A DNA stretch of 64,000 bases from Atopomonas hussainii (GTDB taxonomy: Bacteria; Pseudomonadota; Gammaproteobacteria; Pseudomonadales; Pseudomonadaceae). Location of the stretch: NCBI RefSeq assembly GCF_900109735.1, contig NZ_FOAS01000009.1:1-64000 (forward strand), read 5' to 3'. This document shows, one piece after another, positions 17,788-25,258 of this stretch; positions within the stretch are counted from its first letter, which is position 1; each line of letters opens with the position of its first letter. Under the pieces are notes generated by a model, which was given only the letters and a program-made list of their open reading frames with translations, did no database searches and had not been told where the DNA came from. The translations under genes were made by a program, and so were the position numbers.

Positions 17788-20113
17788 TTTTTTTGCCCGG
17801 GTCAGCCTGGGGGTGATGTTGCTCTTGCTGCTGGTCATCGGCAGCTTGGCCGGTGCCCTGCAGCAGGCCGCACAGCAGGCGCTGGAGCGTCACGCGCAGG
17901 AGCAGTTGAATATCGGTGCGCGGGTTTTCGAGCGCTTGCTGGCGCTGCGCAGCCAGCAGTTGCAGGACGAAGTGCGTATCCTCAGCAGCGACTTTGGTTT
18001 TCGCGATGCGGTGGCCTCGGCGGATGTGCCGACCCTGCGTTCGGCACTGCGTAATCATGGTGATCGCGCCGAGGCCAGCGAAGTGCTGCTGCTCGATCTC
18101 CACGGGCAGATCAAGGCCAGCACCAGCGCGGCGTTTGCCGAAGGGCAGCCCTTTGCCTATGCCCAAGCGCTGCTAACCCAGCTGCAAAACCCGCAGCATC
18201 TGCTGGTGGTACCGGTCGATGGCGTGCCGCACTTGCTGGCCGCCGCCACGGTGCGCGCGCCGTTGCCGGTGGCGGTGTTGATCATGGGTTTCGAGATCGA
18301 CCGAGCACTGGCCGACGAACTACGCCAGCTTACCCACCTAGAGGTGACCTTGCTGGTGCAGACGGACAACAGCAAACCGCGCTGGTTGAGTACCTTGCTG
18401 AATGCCCCCGCGCAGCAGTTGGAGCTGCTGCGCCAACTGGATAGCGACAGTCGCCATTGGCAGCCTTTGGCGTTGGCCGGCGAGCATTATTTGAGCTTGG
18501 CGGTGCCGCTCAGTGAAGCGGCGGATTACCAGATCAGTGCCTTTTTGCATCGGCCGTTAAATGCCGTGTCTGCCGCGCTGCTGGGGCTGCGCGAACGCCT
18601 GTTGAGCATCGCCGGCTTGGCCTTCGGCGCGTCGCTGTTGTTGGCCTTGTTGCTGGCGCGCACCGTGGCTAGGCCGCTGGAGCGCTTAGCGCGCAGTGCG
18701 CAACGCATTGGTCAGGGCGATTATCAGGCGCCGATCGAGCGCCTGCGCGTGCCAGAGCTGGCCGCGCTGGGCGCTGCACTGGGGCAGATGCAGCACGGCA
18801 TCGCCGAGCGCGAACGCCAGTTGGCGCACAATGCCCTGCACGAACCGCACAGTGGCCTGCCCAACCGCACCTTGCTGGAAGAGCGCATCAACAGCGCCAT
18901 CGCCGCCGAGCGGCCCTTAGGGGTGTTGTTGATTGGCGTGGCGAACTTTTCCGAATGGCTCAGTGCCCGTAGCGGCGATGCCGAGCAACAGCTGGCGCAG
19001 GCCTTGGCGCAGCAATTACTCGAGCTGCGCCGGCCGGGCTTGAGCGTGGCGCGTCTGTTGGATGACCGTTTCGCCGTGTTGCTTGAAGAAGCCAGCGCCG
19101 CCGAGCTGATCACCTTGGCCGACCAATGCCAGCAGCGCCTTAGCCAACTGCGCGACTGGCAGGGCGAGGCGCTGGGCTTGCAGGTGCATATCGGCGTGGC
19201 CAGCTACCCGCAAGACGCGCACAGCAGCGAAGCCTTGCTGCACTGCGCACTGGCCGCCCTGCATGAGGCGCAAATGCACCACGAACCGGTGCAAGTCTAT
19301 GAGCAGGCTAAAGACGCCGCGCGGCAGCGGCAGATCATTCTGGTGCGCGACTTACGCCAAGCCGCCGAGCGTGGCGAATTGCAGCTGCATTACCAGCCCA
19401 AGCTGAATCTGCGCGATGGACAGATTCGCCAAGCCGAGGCCCTGCTGCGTTGGCAGCATGCCGAGCTGGGTTGGGTGTCGCCGGGGGAGTTTATTCCCTT
19501 GGCCGAACGTACCGGCAGCATTGCCGCGCTGACCCGCTGGGTGATCGAGGCCGCCGTGGCGCAAATAGCTCAGTGGCACGCGCAGGGGCTGGTCATGCAA
19601 GTGTCGGTGAATGTTTCGGCTGCCGATCTGGCCGCCTTCGATGTCTGTCAGGTGGTCGAACAGGCGCTCAGTCGTCATCAGCTGGCAGCGCAGCAGTTGG
19701 TGCTGGAAATCACCGAAAGCGCGGTGATGCAAGATCAACAACACGCCCTAGCGGTGTTGCAGGCGCTGCGCGAGCTGGGCGTGGGTTTGTCGGTGGATGA
19801 CTTTGGCACCGGCTATTCATCGCTGGCGCAGCTGCGCCAGTTGCCGGTGCAGGAGTTGAAAATCGACCAAACCTTTATCCGCCAACTGGGCCCGGAAGGC
19901 GATGACGCGGTGATCGTCCGTTCGACCATCGAGATGAGCCATCGCCTAGGCCTGAAGGTGGTTGCCGAAGGCATCGAAAGCGCCTTGGTCTTGGAGCTGC
20001 TGCGCGACTGGGGCTGTGACGTAGCGCAGGGCTATTACATCAGCCGGCCCGTGCCGGCCAGCGCGCTGCAAGCTTGGCTGGCCAGCGACGCGGCGCAGGT
20101 TCTGCAAGGTTAA
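17777..20113 (+). CDS. Membrane GGDEF-EAL protein, likely c-di-GMP phosphodiesterase
   Basis: 778 residues: TM segment near 9-30, a periplasmic sensor domain to about 280, TM near 285-305, HAMP to about 360, GGDEF to about 520, EAL to the end. The cyclase motif is degenerate (RLLDDRF where RYGGDEF is expected), so no cyclase activity is predicted. The EAL domain is intact: EALLRW, VNVSAADL, LEITESAVM, VDDFGTGYSSL, LKIDQTFI and VAEGIES. The ATG at 17777 overlaps the cupredoxin gene by 11 bases, implying translational coupling. It probably degrades c-di-GMP in response to a periplasmic input, perhaps from the cupredoxin. Confidence 0.93.
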   Translation: MRISFFARVSLGVMLLLLLVIGSLAGALQQAAQQALERHAQEQLNIGARVFERLLALRSQQLQDEVRILSSDFGFRDAVASADVPTLRSALRNHGDRAEASEVLLLDLHGQIKASTSAAFAEGQPFAYAQALLTQLQNPQHLLVVPVDGVPHLLAAATVRAPLPVAVLIMGFEIDRALADELRQLTHLEVTLLVQTDNSKPRWLSTLLNAPAQQLELLRQLDSDSRHWQPLALAGEHYLSLAVPLSEAADYQISAFLHRPLNAVSAALLGLRERLLSIAGLAFGASLLLALLLARTVARPLERLARSAQRIGQGDYQAPIERLRVPELAALGAALGQMQHGIAERERQLAHNALHEPHSGLPNRTLLEERINSAIAAERPLGVLLIGVANFSEWLSARSGDAEQQLAQALAQQLLELRRPGLSVARLLDDRFAVLLEEASAAELITLADQCQQRLSQLRDWQGEALGLQVHIGVASYPQDAHSSEALLHCALAALHEAQMHHEPVQVYEQAKDAARQRQIILVRDLRQAAERGELQLHYQPKLNLRDGQIRQAEALLRWQHAELGWVSPGEFIPLAERTGSIAALTRWVIEAAVAQIAQWHAQGLVMQVSVNVSAADLAAFDVCQVVEQALSRHQLAAQQLVLEITESAVMQDQQHALAVLQALRELGVGLSVDDFGTGYSSLAQLRQLPVQELKIDQTFIRQLGPEGDDAVIVRSTIEMSHRLGLKVVAEGIESALVLELLRDWGCDVAQGYYISRPVPASALQAWLASDAAQVLQG

Positions 20114-20124
20114 CGGAGGTAAAC

Positions 20125-20979
20125 ATGCGACGAATAACGCTCTTGGCCTGTGGCCTGTGTTGTGCCCTCGGCGCGAACGCCGAGCAGGGGCGTTTATTGG
20201 CCACCGGCGGTGCCAGCATGCTCGAAGGGGCGGCCGGCGGCGGTATCGTGCCGTGGGCGGTGCTCACCGGCTATGGCGAGCAAGATGAGTGGGGCGGCAG
20301 CGCCTTTGCCACCCGTGTCGAGACCGGCGACTACCGCTTGGATGCCGGCGGCGTGGCGCTGGCTTATGGCAATCGGCTGGAGCTTAGCTATGCCCGTCAG
20401 CACTTAGACTTGGGCAGTTTGGCGCGTGACCTCAACCTGCCGGATAACAGCGTCAGCCAAGATATCTTCGGCCTTAAAGTGCGCCTGTTTGGCGATCTGA
20501 TCTACGACCGCTTGCCGCAAGTGGCGCTGGGCGTGCAGCACAAACGTCAGCGCGACTTCCGTGTGCCTAAGCTGGTCGGCGCGCAGCGCGACACAGACAC
20601 CGAAGGCTATCTGGCCGCCAGCCGTTTGTGGCTCGGCGCCGCGTTTGGCTACAACCTGTTGGGCAATGTCACCGCGCGTTATAGCCGCGCCAACGAGCTA
20701 GGCCTGCTGGGCTTTGGCGGCGACCGTCGCGATCAACACCAATGGCTCGGCGAAGCCAGCTTGGCGGTGCTGCTTAATCCACGTTGGGCGGTGGGCGTGG
20801 AATACCGCGAAAAGCCCGACAACCTGAGTTTTGCCGGTGAAAGCGACTGGCAGGATGTGTTTATCGGCTATTTCCCCAGCAAACATGTCTCGCTGGTGCT
20901 GGCCTATGCGCGGCTCGGTGAGATCGCCACCTACGACCATCAAGACGGCGTTTACCTGTCGCTGCAAGGGAGTTTTTAA
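20125..20979 (+). CDS. DUF3034-family outer membrane protein
   Basis: 284 residues with a signal peptide ending near ANA-EQG. The sequence LLATGGASMLEGAAGGGIVPWAVLTGY and the alternating Tyr/Leu-rich strands (LELSYARQHLDL, IGYFPSKHVSLVLAYARLG, final LSLQGSF with C-terminal Phe) are those of the DUF3034 family, probably a beta-barrel in the outer membrane. A strong GGAGGT precedes the ATG, 11 bases after the EAL gene's stop. Function unknown; its constant company is the c-di-GMP protein and the globin. Confidence 0.8.
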   Translation: MRRITLLACGLCCALGANAEQGRLLATGGASMLEGAAGGGIVPWAVLTGYGEQDEWGGSAFATRVETGDYRLDAGGVALAYGNRLELSYARQHLDLGSLARDLNLPDNSVSQDIFGLKVRLFGDLIYDRLPQVALGVQHKRQRDFRVPKLVGAQRDTDTEGYLAASRLWLGAAFGYNLLGNVTARYSRANELGLLGFGGDRRDQHQWLGEASLAVLLNPRWAVGVEYREKPDNLSFAGESDWQDVFIGYFPSKHVSLVLAYARLGEIATYDHQDGVYLSLQGSF

Positions 20980-20981
20980 CC

Positions 20982-21398
20982 ATGCGAGCTTGGTTATTTA
21001 GCGGGCTGCTGGTGCTGCTGGTCGGTTGCGCCACGCCGGCCCCGGACAGTCTCTATCAGCAGCTTGGCGGGCAGACGGGGATTACCCGTATCGTCGAAGA
21101 CATGCTGCTGCGCGCCGCCGCCGATGCGCGGATAAAGCAGCACTTTGTTGAGGTGGATATCGTCCGGGTGCGCGACAAACTGGTTGAGCAGCTGTGTGAA
21201 CTGAGCGGTGGCCCTTGCATCTACAGCGGCGACAGCATGGAAGAAAGCCACACTGGCTTGCACATTAGCCGCAGCGACTTCAATGCGCTGGTCGAGCTGC
21301 TGCAAGCGGCGATGGATCAACAAGGCGTGTCGGTGCGTGCGCAAAATCAGCTGCTGGCGCACTTAGCGCCCATGCGTGGAGAGATCATTGAACGCTAA
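20982..21398 (+). CDS. Group 1 truncated haemoglobin as lipoprotein
   Basis: 138 residues. A lipoprotein signal LLVLLVGC places the globin domain on the periplasmic side of a membrane, which is unusual since most truncated haemoglobins are cytoplasmic. The globin pattern is clear: SLYQQLGGQTGITRIVEDML, QLCELSGGPCIYSGDSMEESHTGLHIS with the proximal His, then FNALVELLQAAM. Likely ligands are NO, O2 or CO. The gene starts 2 bases after the DUF3034 stop, so the two are co-translated. Possible sensor or scavenger of NO for the neighbouring c-di-GMP enzyme (inference). Confidence 0.85.
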   Translation: MRAWLFSGLLVLLVGCATPAPDSLYQQLGGQTGITRIVEDMLLRAAADARIKQHFVEVDIVRVRDKLVEQLCELSGGPCIYSGDSMEESHTGLHISRSDFNALVELLQAAMDQQGVSVRAQNQLLAHLAPMRGEIIER

Positions 21399-21858
21399 CA
21401 ACCCAGCAGGCGGCGCGGCCTTGCGCATTGGTGAGCTGGCCGCTGCCACCGGGGTAAGTACCTCGGCGCTGCGTTTTTATGAAAAACACGGCCTGCTCGG
21501 CAAAGCGGCGCGCGCCGGCAATGGCTATCGGCAATACCCGCCCGAGGCGGTCGAGCGGGTGGGTTTAATTCGCTTGGCGCAGCGCTTGGGTTTTAGCCTT
21601 GAGCAAGTGCACAGCATCTTAGGGCGCCCCGGCGAGCCGTTGGATCATGAGCAGATTCTGGCCGGCTTACAGGCCCGCTTAGGTGAAATTGAGCAGATGC
21701 AGGCCACGCTGGCGGCGCAGCACAGTGGCCTGACCTGCATGCTGGGTAAATTACAGGCGCAGTGGCAGCTAAGTAGCTGCCTGCCGTTGGCGCGCTTGCT
21801 CGACGGCGAAACCGCCGCCGAGCCGCCTACTGCGCAGCGTAAAGCGAGCGCGCGTTAA
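21388..21858 (+). CDS. MerR-family transcriptional regulator
   Basis: About 157 residues: winged HTH at the N-terminus (LRIGELAAATGVSTSALRFYEKHGLL, NGYRQYPPEAVERVGLIRLAQRLGFSLEQV) and a coiled-coil dimer helix, followed by a short tail with Cys in LTCMLGK and SSCLPL that could bind metal or sense redox. The start is uncertain: TTG at 21388 has GGAGAG 4 bases ahead; GTG at 21376 has no RBS. Either way it overlaps the globin stop. Its 3' end overlaps the convergent desaturase by 4 bases. Resembles SoxR/CueR-like members but the ligand is not known. Confidence 0.85.
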   Translation: MNANNPAGGAALRIGELAAATGVSTSALRFYEKHGLLGKAARAGNGYRQYPPEAVERVGLIRLAQRLGFSLEQVHSILGRPGEPLDHEQILAGLQARLGEIEQMQATLAAQHSGLTCMLGKLQAQWQLSSCLPLARLLDGETAAEPPTAQRKASAR

Positions 21859-23093
21859 GCCGACGCCGCCTGATCGGGCAGGCGTTTGCTGTGCCCCATG
21901 CCCCACACGCTGAGGGCCACGTACGCGGCGCTCAGCCCCAGCCAGAAGGCCGCGCCGCTGAGCAGGCCGCTGGCTAACAGCCACAGCACCGTGGCTGTGC
22001 TGGCCAGCAGGCGTAGACCTTCGAACAGGCGGGCATGGGGGCGGTCTTCCAGCCAGACGCCGGTGGCATACAGGGTAAAGGCCACCCACGCCGAGAGCAG
22101 CAGTGCCGCGCCAAGGCCCAGTTGCTCGCCCGCCGCCATCAGCCCCACAGTGCCGAGCACAGTCACGGCAAACTGGCATGCGGCATACACCTGCTGCGAG
22201 CGACTTAAGGCGATATCGAACTTACGGAACTGGCTTAAATCCGGCGTGGCCATCGGGTAGCGCGCGGCGACATCGGCGGGGCGCCAGCCGGTGCGGCGAA
22301 ACCAGATGGTGAGTTTGTCTTGCCAGCGCTCGGCGCGCACGGCGTCGTGCCACAGTTGCACGTAGAACTGCGCGTTGGCCCACAGCGGGTTCCAGCTGGC
22401 CAGCGGCTTAGTCACGCCGAAGATCACCGGCTCGCTGTCCTGTTCTTCATGGAAGGTGCCGAACAGGCGGTCCCAAATAATGAACACGCCGCCATAGTTA
22501 CGATCGATATACAGCGGGTTTTGCGCATGGTGCACGCGGTGGTTAGACGGGGTAACGAAGAACCACTCATACCAACCTAGCTTGCCGATGTGCTGGGTGT
22601 GCACCCAAAACTGATAGAGCAAATTCAGCGCCGCCACGGTGATAAACACTTCGCCGGGAATGCCCAGCACGGCCATCGGCAGGTAGAAGAGCCAGCTGAA
22701 CAGCCAGCCGGTGCTGGTTTGCCGCAGCGCGGTGCCTAAGTTGTAGTCCTCGCTCTGGTGGTGCACCGAGTGCGCGGCCCACAGCACGTTCATCTCATGG
22801 CCCAGGCGGTGGTTCCAGTAATAACAGAAGTCATAGGCCACAAACGCCAGCAGCCAGACCCACAGGCTATCGGCCGATAACTGCCACACGGCCAGATAGT
22901 CGAGGCTGAGCAGATAAATACCCACCGTGGCGAACTTAGTGAGAATGCCCACAGCGCGGGAGAGCACCCCGGCACTCAGGCTATTAATGGTGTCGCTTAA
23001 GCGGTAGGTGCGTTTGCCGCTGCGCCAGTCGGCGATCAGCTCGAGGGCAATCAACAGCAGAAAAAACGGTACGGCGAATAAAATCAGATTCAT
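21855..23093 (-). CDS. Sterol desaturase / fatty acid hydroxylase-family membrane protein
   Basis: 412-residue di-iron membrane oxygenase family. Several TM helices; the histidine clusters are present as HRLGHEMNVLWAAHSVHHQSEDYN and NHRVHHAQN, in the order and spacing of the fatty acid hydroxylase superfamily. The C-terminal 130 residues add four more hydrophobic segments. The ATG at 23093 has GAGG 6 bases ahead; an upstream ATG is rejected. Substrate unknown (sterol, carotenoid or alkyl lipid). Convergent with the MerR gene. Confidence 0.88.
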   Translation of the reverse strand: MNLILFAVPFFLLLIALELIADWRSGKRTYRLSDTINSLSAGVLSRAVGILTKFATVGIYLLSLDYLAVWQLSADSLWVWLLAFVAYDFCYYWNHRLGHEMNVLWAAHSVHHQSEDYNLGTALRQTSTGWLFSWLFYLPMAVLGIPGEVFITVAALNLLYQFWVHTQHIGKLGWYEWFFVTPSNHRVHHAQNPLYIDRNYGGVFIIWDRLFGTFHEEQDSEPVIFGVTKPLASWNPLWANAQFYVQLWHDAVRAERWQDKLTIWFRRTGWRPADVAARYPMATPDLSQFRKFDIALSRSQQVYAACQFAVTVLGTVGLMAAGEQLGLGAALLLSAWVAFTLYATGVWLEDRPHARLFEGLRLLASTATVLWLLASGLLSGAAFWLGLSAAYVALSVWGMGHSKRLPDQAASA

Positions 23094-23222
23094 GGTATGC
23101 CTCGTGGCTTGGGCGAAACCCGCTGCTCGGCTAGCATGGGGCCACTTCATCCTAACCTCATCGATAAAAAGCCTAGGCGCCGTGCATGCCAGGGCAAATC
23201 ACCAATAACGACAAGGAACACT

Positions 23223-24089
23223 ATGAAAGGTTTACGTTGGCTAGTGGCCGTGGTGCTGGTGGCGGTCACCGCCTCGCTGGTGGGTTTTTGGCCGTACCGT
23301 GCGGCGTTGTTCCCCACCCCGTCGCAGCAGGCGCAAAGCGTTGAGCGGCTAAAAGAGGCGCTGACCTTCGTGCCGGCCAGCGACCATGTCGGCCCTACCG
23401 TGCTGGTGTTTCATGGCTGCTCGGGGCAAACCGCGCAGTACGTTGAGCACGTGACTAACTGGCTGCAACCTAAGGGCTACCACCTCGTGTTTGTCGACAG
23501 CCTTAAAGCCCGTGGCATTCCCCTGAGCAACAAGGAATACCCGGTGTGCGACGGCAAAGTGCTGTGGGGCAGTGAGCGTGCGCAGGATGTGTTTGCCGCG
23601 CTGGCGCTGTTGGATAACTACCCGTTGGTCGACCAACAAGCCTTGGCGCTGTTGGGTTATTCCCACGGCGGCTGGACCATTTATGACGCCCTCAGCCAAG
23701 TGGGCCACGAAGGCCACGGCTACACCGCGCCAGCGGCAGAGGCACTGGCCGGGGTGCAGGGCGTGATCACCTATTACCCGTTCTGCGGCTTCCCCGCGCA
23801 GCATGCGCAAAGTGGCATTGCGCTGGATATCCCAGTGCTGATGTTCTTGGCCAGCGCCGATACGGTGGTCAGCCCGCAGGAGTGCTTAAGCGCGGCGGCC
23901 AACTTCGCCAGCCAGCCGCTGGATATTCGCCAGTTTGCCGGTGCGCAGCATGTGTTTGACCAGCCCAGCGGCTTGAACAGCGAAGTACCAGCGTTTGCCC
24001 GCGCCGCCGAAGCGCAGGCCGAGGCCTTCTTGGCGCAGCACCTGAGCCAGCATGAGCTGGTTAGCGCCTCGCCCACCCATAAGGAGTGA
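23223..24089 (+). CDS. Dienelactone hydrolase-like alpha/beta hydrolase
   Basis: 288 residues with an N-terminal hydrophobic stretch (residues about 4-24) that is a signal anchor. The alpha/beta-hydrolase parts are visible: VLVFHGCSGQ (oxyanion), the nucleophile elbow GYSHGGWTIY, Asp in LASADTVVSP and His in GAQHVFDQP. RBS AAGGA 7 bases before the ATG. The TGA overlaps the RBS region of elbB 3 bases downstream, so the two and the thioesterase form an operon. Substrate unknown. Confidence 0.82.
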   Translation: MKGLRWLVAVVLVAVTASLVGFWPYRAALFPTPSQQAQSVERLKEALTFVPASDHVGPTVLVFHGCSGQTAQYVEHVTNWLQPKGYHLVFVDSLKARGIPLSNKEYPVCDGKVLWGSERAQDVFAALALLDNYPLVDQQALALLGYSHGGWTIYDALSQVGHEGHGYTAPAAEALAGVQGVITYYPFCGFPAQHAQSGIALDIPVLMFLASADTVVSPQECLSAAANFASQPLDIRQFAGAQHVFDQPSGLNSEVPAFARAAEAQAEAFLAQHLSQHELVSASPTHKE

Positions 24090-24092
24090 CCG

Positions 24093-24746
24093 ATGAGCAA
24101 GCAAGTAGCGGTAATTTTGTCCGGCTGTGGCGTGTTTGATGGCGCCGAAATCAACGAAGTGGTGCTCACCCTGCTGCGCCTAGAGCAGCAAGGCGCGCAG
24201 TACCAGTGCTTTGCCCCGGATATGGCCCAGCATCATGTGGTTAACCACATCACTGGCGAGGAGATGAGCGAGACGCGCAACGTGCTGGTCGAAGCCGCGC
24301 GTATCTGCCGTGGCGCCATTAAAGACGTGCGCGAACTGGATGTAACGGCCTTCGATGCGCTGATTCTGCCCGGCGGCTTTGGCGTGGCGAAAAACCTCTC
24401 TGACTTTGCCTTTAAAGGCGCCGAGTGCCGCGTGCAGGCCGATGTACTGGCGGCGTTAAAAGCCTTTGCCGCAGCGGGCAAGCCGGTAGGGCTGGAGTGC
24501 ATTGCCCCCGCGTTGGCGGCCAAGGTGTTTGGCGCGGGCGTGGTGTGCACCATCGGCAACGATGCCGACACTGCCGCAGCCGTCGAGGCCAGTGGTGCCC
24601 AGCACCAAGCCTGCGTGGTTAGCGATATCGTCGAAGACGCGCAGTGCAAGCTGGTTACCACGCCCGCCTACATGCTCGCCGGTTCGATTCTTGAGGCCAG
24701 CCAAGGCATCAACAAATTGGTCGACCGCGTGTTGGCACTGGCGTGA
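24093..24746 (+). CDS. elbB: Glyoxalase/isoprenoid biosynthesis protein ElbB
   Basis: 217-residue DJ-1/PfpI (GATase1-like) protein of the ElbB family, first linked to isoprenoid synthesis and reported to have glyoxalase-type activity. Characteristic parts: VAVILSGCGVFDGAEINEVV, ALILPGGFGVAKNLSDFA and the cysteine elbow VGLECIAPALAAKVF. AAGGAG sits 7 bases before the ATG, 3 bases after the hydrolase stop. Confidence 0.93.
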   Translation: MSKQVAVILSGCGVFDGAEINEVVLTLLRLEQQGAQYQCFAPDMAQHHVVNHITGEEMSETRNVLVEAARICRGAIKDVRELDVTAFDALILPGGFGVAKNLSDFAFKGAECRVQADVLAALKAFAAAGKPVGLECIAPALAAKVFGAGVVCTIGNDADTAAAVEASGAQHQACVVSDIVEDAQCKLVTTPAYMLAGSILEASQGINKLVDRVLALA

Positions 24747-24769
24747 ACTTCTCTGCTTAAGGACAGCCC

Positions 24770-25240
24770 ATGACAGACACCACAGCGCAATTAGAGCCGC
24801 ACGTTAAACAAGCCATTGCCGGGTTTATCGAGCAGATTCCGTTCAACAAGCTGCTGGGCATTGAGCTGCTGAGCATCAGTGAAGAGGCGGTGGAAATGCG
24901 CCTGCCGATGCGCCCGGAGCTGGTGGGTAATTTCCTCCACGGCATTCTGCACGGCGGCGTTACCGCGACCATACTGGATGTGGCCGGCGGCTTGATGGCG
25001 CTGGTCGGTGCTACGCTGAAAAGCCAGCATCTGAGTAACAGCGAGCGCATGGCGCGGTTGTCTAAACTCGGCACCATCGACTTGCGTGTCGACTACCTGC
25101 GCCCCGGCCGTGGCACCGCGTTTATTGCCCGTGCCACGCCGCTGCGTAGCGGCAACAAAGTGGCGGTGATCCGCTGCGAATTGCATGCCCTTGAAGGCGA
25201 CTTGATTGCAGTGGGGACGGGCACTTACCTGTGTGGCTGA
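24770..25240 (+). CDS. YigI-type hot-dog thioesterase
   Basis: 156-residue hot-dog fold acyl-CoA thioesterase, cytoplasmic. The motif NFLHGILHGGVTATILDVAGG contains the conserved His-Gly and the catalytic acidic residue, as in the PaaI/YigI branch. A length of about 155 and the N-terminal FIEQIPFNKLLGI agree with YigI. AAGGA lies before the ATG. Its TGA directly abuts a CCCCC-GCA-GGGGG hairpin that covers the RBS of the next gene. Confidence 0.85.
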   Translation: MTDTTAQLEPHVKQAIAGFIEQIPFNKLLGIELLSISEEAVEMRLPMRPELVGNFLHGILHGGVTATILDVAGGLMALVGATLKSQHLSNSERMARLSKLGTIDLRVDYLRPGRGTAFIARATPLRSGNKVAVIRCELHALEGDLIAVGTGTYLCG

Positions 25241-25253
25241 CCCCCGCAGGGGG
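25241..25253 (+). promoter_or_regulatory. RBS-sequestering hairpin before the diguanylate cyclase gene
   Basis: CCCCC, loop GCA, GGGGG. The 3' arm is part of AGGGGGAG, the only Shine-Dalgarno for the GTG at 25259, and the 5' arm begins right after the TGA of the upstream thioesterase. Ribosomes finishing that gene would open the stem, coupling the two. Confidence 0.5.
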
Positions 25254-25258
25254 AGTGT

